A stretch of DNA of 64,000 nt from Wyeomyia smithii (taxonomy: Eukaryota; Arthropoda; Insecta; Diptera; Culicidae). Below, one piece after another: positions 34,339 to 45,910 of the stretch (position 1 is its first letter; each line of letters starts with the position of its first letter). The position numbers and the translations under genes are program-made. Under the pieces are notes generated by a model. It did not search any database and had not been told where the DNA came from. It saw only the letters and a program-made list of their open reading frames with translations. Location of the stretch: NCBI RefSeq assembly GCF_029784165.1, contig NC_073696.1:236345271-236409270 (forward strand). Direction: 5' to 3'.

Positions 34339-37281
34339 GCCTTTCTCCTAGAAAGGTATAGCAATCACTGGAAAAACCAAAGGTATAAAAGTGGTCCCAA
34401 TGGCCGAATGTCATATACCACTCGACCCCTTTCGACGAACTGAGCATTTTTTGTATGTATGTATGTGTGTATGTGTGTGTGTGTGTATGTGCAACTTTTT
34501 CTTCTCACTCACTTTTCTCAGAGATGGCTGGACCGATTTTCATAAAATTAATTGCAAATGAAAGGTCTAGTTGCGCCATAGGCTGCTATTGAATTTGATT
34601 GTAATCGGATTTTTAGTTTAGAGGTTATGTATCAAAATGTAAAAATCACGAAACATCAATATCTCAGAAACCACACAACCGATTTCAATAAAACTGGTTG
34701 CAAATGATCGGGCTGTTTCCAAAACCCTCAACGTTTGAATTTCGTTATGATTATGGAAAGAAAAGTTATCCTAAGGTTGTTTAAACTCACTCATTTTTCT
34801 CAGAGATGGCTGAACCGATTTCCACAAAATTAGTGTCAAATGAAAGGTCTAGTTACCCCATAGGTCGCTATTGAATTTCATTGTAATCGGATTGTAACTT
34901 TGTCCGTTGGTCATAAAAATGTGAAATCACATAATGAAAGTAAACATATTGACTTTCTCCTAACGATCACTGGCTAATTAAAAGGTAGACAAATGATTGA
35001 AATGGCCGAATGTCATATACTACTCAACTCAGTTCGACGAATCGAGCATTTTCTGCATATATGCATGCATAGGTGTATATGTTTGTGTGTGGGTGTGTAC
35101 GTGTGTATGTGCTTCTTTTTTTCGCACTCACTTCTCTCAGAGATGGTCTGACCGATTCTTTCTGTCTTGGTGTCAAATTAAAGGTCTATTCGCCGCTTAG
35201 GTCGCTATAGCATTCCATTGTAATCAAACTTTTAGTGTTGGCGCTGCGTCAGAACGTGAAAATCGCTCTTTTATCTCAGAAGCTATGAACATAGTTCAAT
35301 GCAAATTAATGGGCTTTTTAACCCTTAAACAATGACTTACATAATGTTTAAACATGTGGTTTTTTTTTTTATTCTCGCTTATTTTCCGTCGGTCTAGTTC
35401 CGCCACTGTTGTGGCCAATCACCGACGCCCAGGGAGGCGACTCCACACCCAGGACCCTAACTCACGACCCGTTAATTAACGGACCGGCGCCAACGGCTTT
35501 ACTTCTTCATGCGATGTAAGGCGTGATCCCAGAGATTTTTCGCCTCAGAAAATCTCCCGGTGTCGGCTAGGATTGAATATAGACCAGTTTGGTTGGTTGT
35601 GAAAGGATCACGCCACCTCACAACCATCGACACCTATGTCGACGGTGGGATTCGAACCCAGGCGTCGAGCGTGGTTGGCTGAGACGTTACCAACCACACT
35701 AGGCCCCCGCTATCAAACATGTGATTTGAAAGCTATAGAAAGAAACGTAACCCGCCGACTGTTTGAAACTACAGCTCCGATCAAAATATGTGGCCTCAAC
35801 ATCATTTAAATTTGATATTTTACTACTTCAATTTTTGCGGCCTTGCTCGGGATTGAAGTTGAAATTAAAAGCAACTTTTTGCCTTTCTCCTAGAAAGGTA
35901 TAGCAATCACTGCAAAAACTAAAGGTATAAAAGTGCTCAAAAGGGCCGAATGTCGTATATGTGTGTGTGAGTGTAACGCTCTCCCAATCTAACTCGATTT
36001 TCTCAGAGATGGCTGGACCGATTTCAATGAAATTAATTGCAAATGAAAGGTCTAGTTGCCCCATAAGACCCTATTGAATTTTATTGTAATCTGATTTATA
36101 GTTTATAGACCATGTATCAAAATGTAAAAATCATGAAACATCAATATTTCAGAAACTACACAACCGATTTGAATAAAATTAGTTTCATATCAACGGGCTA
36201 CCTAAAAAAACCTTAGCTTTTGAATTTTATGAAGATTGAACTTGTGGTTCAGAAGTTATGGAAAAAAACGTGTTCTGGAGACTATTTAATCTCACTCGTG
36301 TTTCTCTGAGATGGCTGGACCGATTTTCATAAAATCAGTGTCATATGGAAGGTCTTGTTGCCCCATAAGATCCTATTAATTTTTTTGCAAACGGATTTAT
36401 ACTTTGCCTGTTATGTTTGAAAATGTGAAATCCAGCTATGAAAAGAAACATATTCCGAAGACTACTTGGACTCACTCACTGTTCTTAGAGATGGTTGAAC
36501 CGATTTCCACAAAATTAGTGTCAAATGAAAGGTCTAGCTGCCTCATAACACCCTATTGAATTTTACTGTAATCGGATAGTAACTTCGTCTGTAATGTATC
36601 GAAATGTGATAATCACGAAACTTCATTATCTTAGAAACTACACAACCGATTTGAACAATATTGGTATCAGATGAACGGGCTAGTTAAGGGTTAACTGATG
36701 AATTATGATTTAACACGTGGTTTCAAAGTTTGGCTGCCCTATACGTTTCCTTTTCATTTTATTGTAATTAAACTTAAGCAACCGTTATGTTTTAATTTGT
36801 AAAACATAGAAAGTCTATTATCTCGAGTATTAAACGACTTATTTGAACATAACTAGTGTCATACAACCGAGTCATCTTTCAAACTTACAAATAACAAACT
36901 TCATAACAATTTGATATGCTGTTCAAAAGTTTTGGAAACACAAGAAATTCAAAGACTATTAAACATTATACCTGCATTGATCAATATATATGGCCTCAAC
37001 ATGATTTAAATGTGGTATCGTATGTATTTGAACGTTCCCGGTATCGCTCGTGATTAATTTGTTCGAAATTAAGAGTCATTTCTTTTATGTCGCTGTTTCT
37101 TAAGCACTAACATTTCGTCAAATTTCATATTTTATACTTCAATTACGACATCAATATTTAAGAACCCAAAAAGTGAATATACCTTTATTGGATTTAAGCA
37201 ATCATGTAAATCTATTTTACAAATAATAAGTTTGAATGAGAAAGGCTGAGACTGACCGCTAGGTGGATTAATTTAGGTTTT
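34339..37281 (+). repeat. Two GCCTTTCTC-family elements, internally repetitive, tandem or nested
   Basis: Starts GCCTTTCTCCTAGAAAGG at 34339 and again at 35879. The end, with GAATGAGAAAGGCTG and GACCGCTAGGTGGATTAA, is at about 37230-37281, so the ends share an inverted GCCTTTCTC. The interior consists of about six diverged subrepeats, each with CAGAGATGGCTG(G/A)ACCGATTT and AATGAAAGGTCTAG (34519, 34801, 35141, 36004, 36305, 36490 approx.), after a TG/TATG microsatellite (34455-34495). The second start lying inside the first copy suggests nesting. Non-coding. Confidence 0.75.
35359..35714 (-). mobile_element. tRNA-derived SINE (Feilai-like), perfect 9-bp duplication
   Basis: Read on the minus strand it begins GGGGGCCTAGTGTGGTTGG and carries a clear Pol III box B, GGTTCGAATCCC, at 35658-35647; box A is weaker. 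It ends in a poly-A tail (poly-T at 35359-35371 here). The target duplication AAACATGTG is perfect at 35350-35358 and 35715-35723. It is inserted in the GCCTTTCTC-family repeat. Similar SINEs (Feilai) are abundant in Aedes; the family name is from general knowledge. Confidence 0.92.
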
Positions 37282-37297
37282 CTCTATATCATCAGTA

Positions 37298-38117
37298 ACG
37301 TTTGCGGTAAAAAAAATGACTTTTTCAAGTGGTGATGAAAAAAAACTAAGACAGCTAATTGAGTTGGATAAATTTCCCATTAATTCTAATTATATTATCT
37401 TATTTGCAAAAAAAGGCGGACGAAAACATGTCGCAGGAGCTCACTTCCTTTGTGGGAGAAGTGAAATACGAAGATCCCTGCCAGTCGTTGCCATCCAGGG
37501 TGCGATAGGTCTCGTCGTCCATCACCACTGCCACGTCGCGACTCGCCGGGAAAATCGACTTGACCATCTTTTTCAACCGCTGTCGCTGCGTCATTGCCTG
37601 CAGCTCGTGTGGACGGGACTGCCGCTTCCTGACATGCATGTCCATGTTCTCCAGATACTTTTTCACGGTTTTACCGCATTCGCCAACCTCCGAGCCAAGT
37701 GCACGCAGCGATTTAGCCACTTTTCCCTCGGTCTTCCTCTTTAGCATCCTTTGAAGCTTCTTGTTGCTCAGGGTTGTTGGCCGTCCGGAACCGGGTTTTC
37801 TTTCGATGCTCTGATCGTAGTCCAATAGTGTCAAGATGTGTTGATGCCGGAACTGGCATACCCGGCGTCCACATAGTGCCGCACGATGTCTGTTTTTGAC
37901 GCGGCGGGGTACCGTTCTTTGAACGCGCACACTTCTGAACGGAGTAGCTTCACTGTTTTCGCTATCACGGTTAGAGTTCGACTGATAGAGCTGTCATTTT
38001 TTTTTTGTTAACTCGTGGGTTACTATGATTGATGCTGCATAAGTAGTTTCGTCAGTGTGATTAAAGGTAAACCCATGAAAAATCGGCAATTTTTGTCCAT
38101 TTTTTGTACCGCAAACG
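37298..38117 (-). mobile_element. Tc1/mariner deletion derivative with transposase N-terminal half
   Basis: Terminal repeats ACGTTTGCGG (37298) and CCGCAAACG (ending 38117), extending through GGTAMAAAAAATG, are flanked by TA. The minus-strand frame 37930-37400 reads a transposase: helix-turn-helix linker RKPGSGRPTTLSNKKL, a second DNA-binding part with KTVKKYLENM, then VVMDDETYRTLDGNDW, the first catalytic Asp motif of IS630/Tc1/mariner enzymes. The frame ends shortly after, and the part with the second Asp and third acidic residue is gone, so it is non-autonomous. Usual length is about 1.3 kb; this copy is 0.82 kb. A full-length enzyme would be about 340 residues. Confidence 0.88.
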
Positions 38118-38559
38118 TAAAAGGATAGATAAACGATAATTCGATGGTGCTTTGATGAACGTTGAAGAACATCCTGAGTATAAATTGGTAAGCATTAGTG
38201 TTCTTTTTTTATTACTTTATTAGGGTGTCTTTCAGCCACAGGCTGGTTCGCCACCATCATTAGTGTTTGAAGTTGTGGCTCTTCAAATGATTGTTTGTTT
38301 TTATAGATACAACAGTAACCAAAGCAATATGATTTGTTGGCAAATACTCTGGTGAAAAATAAGCGAAAAATGCGATGAATGGTCCCACGACAACTACAAA
38401 ACTCAGAAGCAAGTTTGAATCCAGAGGATGAAATGAAACTAAATGAATAACTTACTTTATTCTAAAAGAAAATTTGAAATTCGAATATTGATCGAACAAT
38501 AAAGCAATAGGGAAATTCGAATATTGATCGAACACTAATACATAGGGAACGTAAGCAGG
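38118..38559. other. Unassigned spacer
   Basis: AT-rich. The phrase TTCGAATATTGATCGAACA occurs twice within 50 bp (38477 and 38516), a small local duplication. Nothing else is supported. Confidence 0.35.
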
Positions 38560-39160
38560 CTGGATCACTAAAGTCGTTTACCATTTCCAAAACAAATCTT
38601 AACTGAAGATTGTCGATGATAGTAGAATAATGTAGCTTGAATGAGAGTTGATATTCCAGCAGCTCACCAAGATATCAATTTCAGGCAGTTTGACTTGCAC
38701 CATTGAACGAAGTTATCCATTGCAATCGGCTTTATTTTACATGGTATTTTATATGGTTTTCAAATCGTCAGTATGATTCCCAAGAAGTATTGTCACAACA
38801 TTTAAAAATAGTACAAACAGTAGTAACTCTAGATTGCTTTTTTGAGGCACGCCAGAGCAAGGGATAAAACTGTCAAATACTGTTGATCTGACTTTCACGT
38901 GAAGCTGTATGTTGCTCAAGCAAGAACGAAGCTAATTGCAAAGTCAGTCGGCAATTCCTAAACGGTGTTGCTTAGCAAGAAAGAGGTGTCAAACGCAACG
39001 TTAATGTCGGTGTATACGGCGTCAACCTGAACTTTACCGTCCTTTAGGCCAAAAGTTTTTGCAACAATTTCCCTGTATTTCCCTAATGCTCGGATCATCA
39101 TCATTATTTGACGTCTACAAAAGTCCCCGGAGATAGTTTTGTCCAATTGGCGCAATTAAT
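38560..39160 (-). pseudogene. Non-LTR reverse transcriptase fragment
   Basis: The minus-strand frame 39155-38958 contains KVQVDAVYTDINVAFD, the first catalytic Asp motif (usual form VYTDFSKAFD). Lower down, after a frameshift, IQLHVKVRSTVFDSFIPC, SGVPQKSNLELLLFVLFLN and HTDDLKTI correspond to the SGVPQGS and FADD boxes. The latter is changed to HTDD, and the invariant Gly after PQ is Lys. The product is inactive. Same broad group as 13060-13560 but a different copy. Confidence 0.8.
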
Positions 39161-39339
39161 AGTGGATTACTCTGAGCTGACCATATGCACCTTTTTCCGC
39201 GTTGACGGTAATTTGGAGCGGAGTGAAGCGTCTCTTCAACGTGCTAAATTGCAGGAAACTCTGATTCGATTTGCGGTACTAGACTCTTCCCTACTGAGGC
39301 CTAAACTCAGGAGTTGCCATTTATAACAGACTACCTTTA

Positions 39340-39905
39340 CATAACTAATTGAGTAAATGGAACCAAACTTGGCCTGTGGAAGTTTCTAAGGGTAAAATAT
39401 ATTTCGTTGGTAGTTTGACAACCGTCTTTTCTATGAAAGGGGGGGCTTCCATACAAATGAAACACAAATTTTTGCATGACTCTAGAGTTGATAAAGCAAA
39501 TGGGACCAAATCTGGCATGTGGAAATTTCTGGGTGCTAAAAATATTTTCATGGTGATTTGACACCCCTCCCTCTTCAGAAAGAGAGGGGTGCCATACATA
39601 TGAAACACAAATTTCTGTACAACTCGAGAACTAATCGAGCAACTGGAACCGAATTTGGCATATGAAGATTTTAGGGGGTAAAATTTTTTCTATGATGGTT
39701 CAACACCCCACCCTACTTTGGAAGGTGGGGGGCTGGAAAACGGGCAAAAGTTACCAAATACCTCTCAATATGGGTTTTTTCTTAATCATACCGCAATTGT
39801 CCCATCCAAAATGGGTGTTTCCGTAATCGTGATGATGCACAGGAGCCAAAAATTGACCTCAGACACCAGATGGTGGCTTATGGGTTCCTGGAATACAGCG
39901 TAGTG
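39340..39905 (+). repeat. Internal module shared with 6960-7740
   Basis: Repeats of about 190 bp with AACCGAATTTGGCAT-type, CCCCTCCCTCTT and ACACAAATTTCTG words match the interior of the repeat at 6812-7836. At least three diverged units are visible within 39345-39720. Short frames on both strands arise from the repeat. Non-coding. Confidence 0.6.
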
Positions 39906-40527
39906 TAGCGTAAGCACGGCATATTTCGTAGATTGCAGACTGGTGACTGACGCTTCCACTCGGATTGTATGAGATACAATGTTTGGGAGTAACATTTAAA
40001 CCAATCTGAGATGAAGTAGGCCCGATAGTCATCATTACTGGCCAAGCCCATCTTTACCGTTGCTTGGGGATATAAGAAAGGATATTGATGATGTAATACA
40101 TACTTAGTGAGAGGCCACCGACTCAATGACACTCCCGTAAGTAATACGAAGTTGGATTAGGGGGTTGGGCAGGAAGTTGTTGACGTAAAAACTATCTATT
40201 AAAATTGAAAAAACAAGCAAAATTCCATGCATTCAAAGCCTTGAGAATTTATCAAAATGCAAACACGCCCTGAGCCAAAACATGTTTTTTAATTCGAACC
40301 ACCAAATTTATCATAAAACAGTTGTCGTGAATTCGTATCACGGTGCCACAAAATTTAATCATAATTATTAAAACTATTTAGCTGCAACATGTAACCAAAA
40401 GCAGGAAAAATCGAAAAACTCGCAATCCTTTACTGAGCAGCTCTACTGCCTCGCTGCTCTATCCGAAGGTAGAGGGCGTTTCAAGCACTCTTTAGTCAGC
40501 TCAAGACACAATCCGAAAAACGATCTT
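39906..40527. other. Unassigned spacer
   Basis: AT-rich. No supported feature. Confidence 0.3.
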
Positions 40528-41930
40528 TTTTGAAGTAGAATACTTCACTCAGGAAGCTTGGCTACATAGGGATGTAAAAACAAAATCTAAAACCGAAAAA
40601 ATTGAAAAATATGTCCAATTTCAAATGCTAATTAATCGGTTAGTATTCGATGGATTTTCTTTGTTCTTGCAGCAATAGATTGGAAAATCTTCTAAGATTC
40701 TTTCCAAATGGAGATAATTGTAATTTTATTATTCAAACTATTGTACTATTGGAAATAGTCAAGCCTTGTCCAAACGAAAAATTTGACCTCTGATTGGTCG
40801 TTATATGATTTATTAAATTCTGCTCGAGCGTCTTAATAGAATATTTACACTATACATTACACTTTTTATCCACAGTGGATAAAAAGTGTAATGTTTAGGG
40901 TTATATGATTGCTTCTCAAGCACGGCCGACAGAATCATATACCTTGCAATTTAAAATATGCTATTCGACTTATATAATACCCTGTTTCAACCAAAACCGC
41001 TCATAATAGTTCTAGACAGCGACAACAGCAGTCCTCTCTTAGCAACAGCAGTAGCAGTGCAGTGGATACCAGCGATAGCGGATAGCGGCCACAGCTGTGG
41101 CATAGCAATGGATAGTGCACTAGTTGCAGCGGAGCTCAGCATCGATAGCAGCTGAGCCAGCTGATGCAGGATCAGCGGATACCAATGACAGCGTACAGCG
41201 GCCACATCTGTGGCATGGCTACGGATAGCGTAGCAGTTGCAGCGAGTATCAGCATCGATAACAGCTGATTCAGTGAGGCACTTTAGTGAAATGCAGTCTC
41301 TGTGCGATAGCGGGCACTAATAAATGCATTAAATGAAAAGTTGCCTCATTTTGACAACACATGAGCCTTCTTGTTTTTAGTGTTAAATCAGCTTTAACTG
41401 TTTATTTTATCATAAGGAATACTTTATTCGCACTGTCAGTGATAATGCCAAGATGTGATCGGTAACTTATCCGATATTGAATTGAACAACAAATTGTGCT
41501 TTTCAGGATGAAATAAAAACTTGATGATTGAAAAGTTGATATTTTCTCTTGAGTTAATTTACATTTTTAAATTTGTAAAACTTATAAATTTCACTTTATC
41601 TCCGTGTCTCAGAACGTACTGAATTATCTTTTCCTTCAGTCATGAGCACGACATCCGAAAAACTTTCATTATATGCATAAAAATTGGTTTTTCGCACAAC
41701 CGAAATTTAAAAATTGTCAAGCTCCAATCATTACAAGCAACTTACTATGTTATTGAAATTGGTCAATCCTTGTTGAAACGCAAAATTCGATTGATCTGAT
41801 TAGTCAACGTTTATTTACTAGAAAATGACTGACACGCAAGCAGCCGGGTTATTTTTCTTGTAAAAGTATTCTACTTCAACCTTGCGGCCGTGGCTTTGCA
41901 CACAAGCCTCCTGTGATTTTTTTTTTCACT
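40528..41930 (+). mobile_element. Single diverged copy of the promoter-bearing TTGAAGTAG element, both ends present
   Basis: The left end is TTTTGAAGTAGAATACTTC and the right end AAAAGTATTCTACTTCAA at 41862-41879, followed by the shared tail TTGCGGCCGTGGC to TGTGATTTTTTT. This gives the whole outline of the family: inverted 16-bp ends, TATA-Inr-DPE block (about 40972-41036), a body, and the GACTGACACGCAAGCAGCCGG tail. The body differs from the 1623-bp units after the promoter: two diverged ~105-bp tandem copies (41055-41155 and 41163-41270) sharing AGCGGCCACA(G/T)CTGTGGCAT replace the subrepeats. No transposase. Confidence 0.8.
40811..40900. mobile_element. 90-bp hairpin insertion with 10-bp direct repeat
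   Basis: Relative to the other family copies, 90 bp are inserted here between two copies of TTATATGATT (40801-40810 and 40901-40910). The insert carries a 41-nt palindrome (40854-40894) with perfect 20-bp arms beginning ACATTACACTTTTTATCCAC around a single central base. Confidence 0.75.
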
Positions 41931-43843
41931 CTTTCTCTAGTGCGACTTGAACACAAATAAAAAACAAAGCACTTCGAAAAACTTCGAATAAAAATGTTAC
42001 TTATCTGCTTCAGGACGATCCGCTGGCTCCTTCCTGCACTTCCCGGGTAGCAGCAAAACCTGGACTCAAAAACTTGACCAAACACACTAATATTTCCGAC
42101 AAGAAAACCTACTTTTTAACTAACATCAGACGTAAAGCAAAATCGTACACATCGCCCAGCTGGCCTTGTTCCCAGTTTTCCTGGCTCAGGGCTCCTGGAA
42201 AACAGCCCAAAAAGACCGATTACAATCCAAAATGGTTTTTCTCGGAACCAGAATGACGCTCAGAGGCCAGAAATTGGCTCCACATGCTTTTTTGAAATAG
42301 AATTCTATTCATGATTGTTAGTTTGGCTGATTAGGCTCTAAAGACTTTTATTATCCGAACTTTTGGAATGTGTTTTAGCTTCGATATGTGGTGATGTCTA
42401 AAAGAATTTCCCAAAAAAAATGATATAAAAAAATCGATATTGGAAATTTCATGTTTTTTCTCGGTTAAAAAGTGAAGCTTGAAAGACGACTTCTGGCTGT
42501 CCGATTAAAAAAGCTATGAGAAAATAATAACCACCCGAAATCAAATGTGTTGCTTGATTGATTTTATCGAATAAATTCTTCTCTAACCTAATCTTCTTAA
42601 ATCCCAGAGAAAAACAATTCTCGTTTCTGATTTCTCTCCTTGATTTTCTTCAGCTTTTCAGTTCTTAGTTTAGGTATTGTTATCCATAGTTACCAAGAGA
42701 GGAAACTTTATCTCTACTTTTTTTTGTTGCCTACTATAATGCGGCTGTCGTTGTTTCTCTTGAGAGAAACAAGGTGTCAAGTATCAGCATTTAATTCCAG
42801 TGAAGGAACATCAAGAAAAAACTCCCTTTTTTAGACTAAACAAAAATTTTATGACTATAATTGGTTCAGGAAAGGAGCCTGCTGCATGATTGATGGAATT
42901 TTCATGCGGGCTTTTTCCGAGAAGATAAAACTTTGGCACTTGCCGCTAAACAAAACTCGAAAAGCTGATTCTCATTAGCACCCTACCCAAGTAACAATTT
43001 AAGTCGTATTGCATTCTTTTAGCGGTTTTCATGACCAATTTCGCAAAAATGCTGTTAAAACTAGAAATACTATCAGAACCTTCTGATAACCGCTATAAGT
43101 TGGCTTTACAGCCAGGTGGCCCACCCTTGCCAAGCTTATTGAAGCAATTATAAGAATGGCAATAAAACTGCTTCAAGACCACATGGAAAGAGTACCGCAT
43201 ACTATAAGCAGCTGGCATTACCTCTTTAAGAGCGCAATAAGTTTGGTTGCATTATTGCGCTCTGCTACTTGCCACCATAAGTCCAAATTAACTTTTCATT
43301 GCTTGACAGCAACCGTAATAAGTTGATTTGTTGTACCATTTCTGCACACACACCAGACCATCACGCCACTTTTTTTAATAAGGAAATCTCTCGTCGCGGG
43401 AGATATGTTTCACCTGTGTTGGTTATCATCGTGCAATCAATTTTATTTGATGGTGATATTGTAGAAAGATAAGGAATAAAGAGGGGTTTTTGGTAGGTTT
43501 TGTAGCTCTCAAGCATATGCGCATGAAATTTTGTCGTGCATTTTGAGAACATAGGCGCTTAAAATTTATGCGCCATCAAAATAGTACGGGCTTACCAAAA
43601 TGACCTCATTGTTAGCAAAAATGAATTGGATTGTTTCAGCTCAGTTCTTCAGAAAAAAAATTTAGCCGTGTTCTTCAATACAGAGATAGATCAAAATCAA
43701 CATTGGATGTTCAATTTATTTGTTAGTCAGACGACGATTCGATTTTCGTGTCAAGATCATAAAAAGTTTCAAAAATATCAATATGGCGTGGTTGGTAAAT
43801 AGTTGGTATCAATCGTAGCTGCAATAAGCCTAGTTTAAGGATA
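41931..43843. other. Unassigned, with a probable old MITE near 43000-43330
   Basis: No gene is visible. 42990-43330 contains inverted-looking blocks (GAGCGCAATAAGTTTGGTTG then CATTATTGCGCTC) and begins CCCAAGTAAC, typical of old TIR elements, but I cannot fix its ends. A fragment at 42180-42290 has GGAAAACAGCCCAAAAAGAC, similar to 7420-7440 and 7670-7690. Confidence 0.35.
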
Positions 43844-43980
43844 TACACTAAGGTCGCTTTTTACGCGGGTTTTTTTTACGCGGATTCCGGAATTTACGCG
43901 TTTTTTTTACGCGGATTCCGGAATATACGCGTTTTTTTTACGCGGCACGTATCCCCCGCGTAAAAAGCGTTTTTAGTGTA
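43844..43980. mobile_element. 137-bp MITE with TACACTAA ends and internal tandem repeat
   Basis: The left arm TACACTAAGGTCGCTTTTTA and its inverse at the right share CGCTTTTTACGCGGG. The element is flanked by TA on both sides, as expected for Tc1/mariner-type elements. The loop holds two and a half copies of a ~31-bp unit, T8 then ACGCGGATTCCGGAAT. Non-coding. Confidence 0.85.
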
Positions 43981-44446
43981 TATGTTGTAAGGTGCGGCAA
44001 AGGTTGAATGCCTGTATTATTAGAGAAAAATATGGTAAATCCCTGGGGCCTAGACAACTTTATTTTTATGAAAAATCTGACATCACACCGACGATAATGA
44101 AGAATCAACGAGCTTTGATATAAATAGAGAGGTGCACAAAAATTGCAACGATACATACTTAGTTTAATTGAATATTGAATATATTCCGAAATATATCAAT
44201 AGTGTATTTTTAAGGACGCATAATTTAACGACATAGGGAATTATTTTCAACCAAAACAAGACAAACTTGCGATAAAATTAAAAAAAAAAAACTACCGAAC
44301 AGTACTATGTTTGCCGTGTTAGTTTATTAGATTTTTGGAGTTCTACGTCATCAATGTTCACAAATACGCTGCAAGATGCTTTAAAGCATTTTACACACAT
44401 CTTACGAAGACTGCGACAGAATTCTGCATCACACTGAACCAACTAA

Positions 44447-44609
44447 GGGGCCATCCACATACCACGTGGACAGATTTTTAACGATTTTGACCCCTCCCCT
44501 CCCCCTCCATGGACAACTGCCTATATAAATTCTAAATAAATTGTATGGACCGTGGACATTACCCAACCCCCTCCCCCCAAAGCTGTCCACGTGGTATGTG
44601 GATGGCCCC
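44447..44609. mobile_element. 163-bp MITE, perfect 27-bp ends, TAA duplication
   Basis: Ends begin GGGGCCATCCACATACCACG and are exact inverses over 27 bp. TAA lies at 44444-44446 and 44610-44612. The middle is C-rich with ATATAAATTCTAAA. The 3-bp TAA duplication suggests a PIF/Harbinger relative. A truncated relative lies at 16898. Confidence 0.92.
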
Positions 44610-44979
44610 TAAGTTTTATTAGTGTTTTATTGACAGCCATCAGTGTTCATTACGACTTGCTATTTTTGGCAACGGGTTTAACCGCCATAAAACCGCTGGT
44701 AATATTCATTGCTGTGATAAAACCGTTAGAAAACCAAGTAGCCATAGAATTGTTAGTTGGGTACTGTTTATGTCATGCGATAAACAACCATTGGAACATT
44801 GTTATCGAATCGACCATTGACTGAATTACGTAGATAAGAGATAACAAGAAATCACCTTATCTTTCAGGTTGTTCTCGCCAATTCTCTCTTCAATATTATT
44901 TCGCACTCATATCTCTGCTTTGCACAGTAAAAAAATCTGAATACTATTTATCACGTAAAATATTTTTTCATTCCAATTT

Positions 44980-45910
44980 CAATTGGTTCTGGCGTAAACC
45001 ACGATTTAGTTTGAAAATTTTGTGCAATATCTCTCAAATTTGCGTGGAATATTATGGAGTTTTCTATCATAGGCGATTGAGGCAATGATCTTCTACTCTC
45101 TGTATTGCATGCTGCCACTCCACACGCAAAAGTTGGAGTGTGCGTAACCAGATCATTTATGAGCGAAATTAGCGCATTTACTGATTAAAATTGGAACCAG
45201 TACAACGCATGTGCGTTGGGCATAACGCATTTGATGCTCTAGCATATTTTGAATGTATTGCACAGCTCCAAACCACTACACTTATAAAGCATCAGCCGAT
45301 GTTCAGAAGGTTGGCATCGTAAAAACAGTGCAACCAGCAATCAATACTGATAAGTTGGGTACTGACTCCATTGAAGAAATTATTGTCTGATCGATTCACT
45401 TTCATGAATCAGGTCATTTGAAAACATCATTCAATCATTAATCATTTAAATGCAAAATGTTTTGGACTAATCTCATGTTTTTGTTTATTACAAAAACATG
45501 AGATTAGTCCAAAACATTTTGCATTTAATTATGACTCTGGTTTCATTCACATGCATTCGGTTCTGCGTTACTGGCACCAGCGTCAATAACTACCGCAGCA
45601 AACAAGGCTCGCCATTGGCTGTTTCGGTTTTTAGGGATGCACGAGCCGTTGATACGCACCGGCTAGCGAAAGTAAAGAACGGTTTTTTGAGCGCCTCGGA
45701 ACTGATCGTTCGCCCGAAGCCGAAGTTTACCGAGACATTACGACTTTTGTGTATATGATACATATTCTGATTTTGATCCCTGTCAATGTATTCCTTGTAC
45801 AACTTTTGCGTTATTCGTATAACGCATTGGTTGTGCGAAGTCATAGCAAATTCTGTGCGAATTGAAAGAACACATTGGATGATTAAAGCTTGAACTTTTG
45901 CGTGCAAGTA
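44980..45910 (+). repeat. Longer copy of the dispersed repeat at 200-600, with a perfect palindrome
   Basis: 45175-45450 matches the reverse of 223-560, and 45745-45905 matches 28590-28755, so this copy links the two shorter ones. At 45446-45528 lies a perfect inverted repeat: 39-bp arms (TTAAATGC ... TTTTTGT) around a 5-nt loop TTATT. 45590-45740 is more GC-rich and has frames on both strands (86 and 105 residues) that I do not recognise. Confidence 0.65.
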
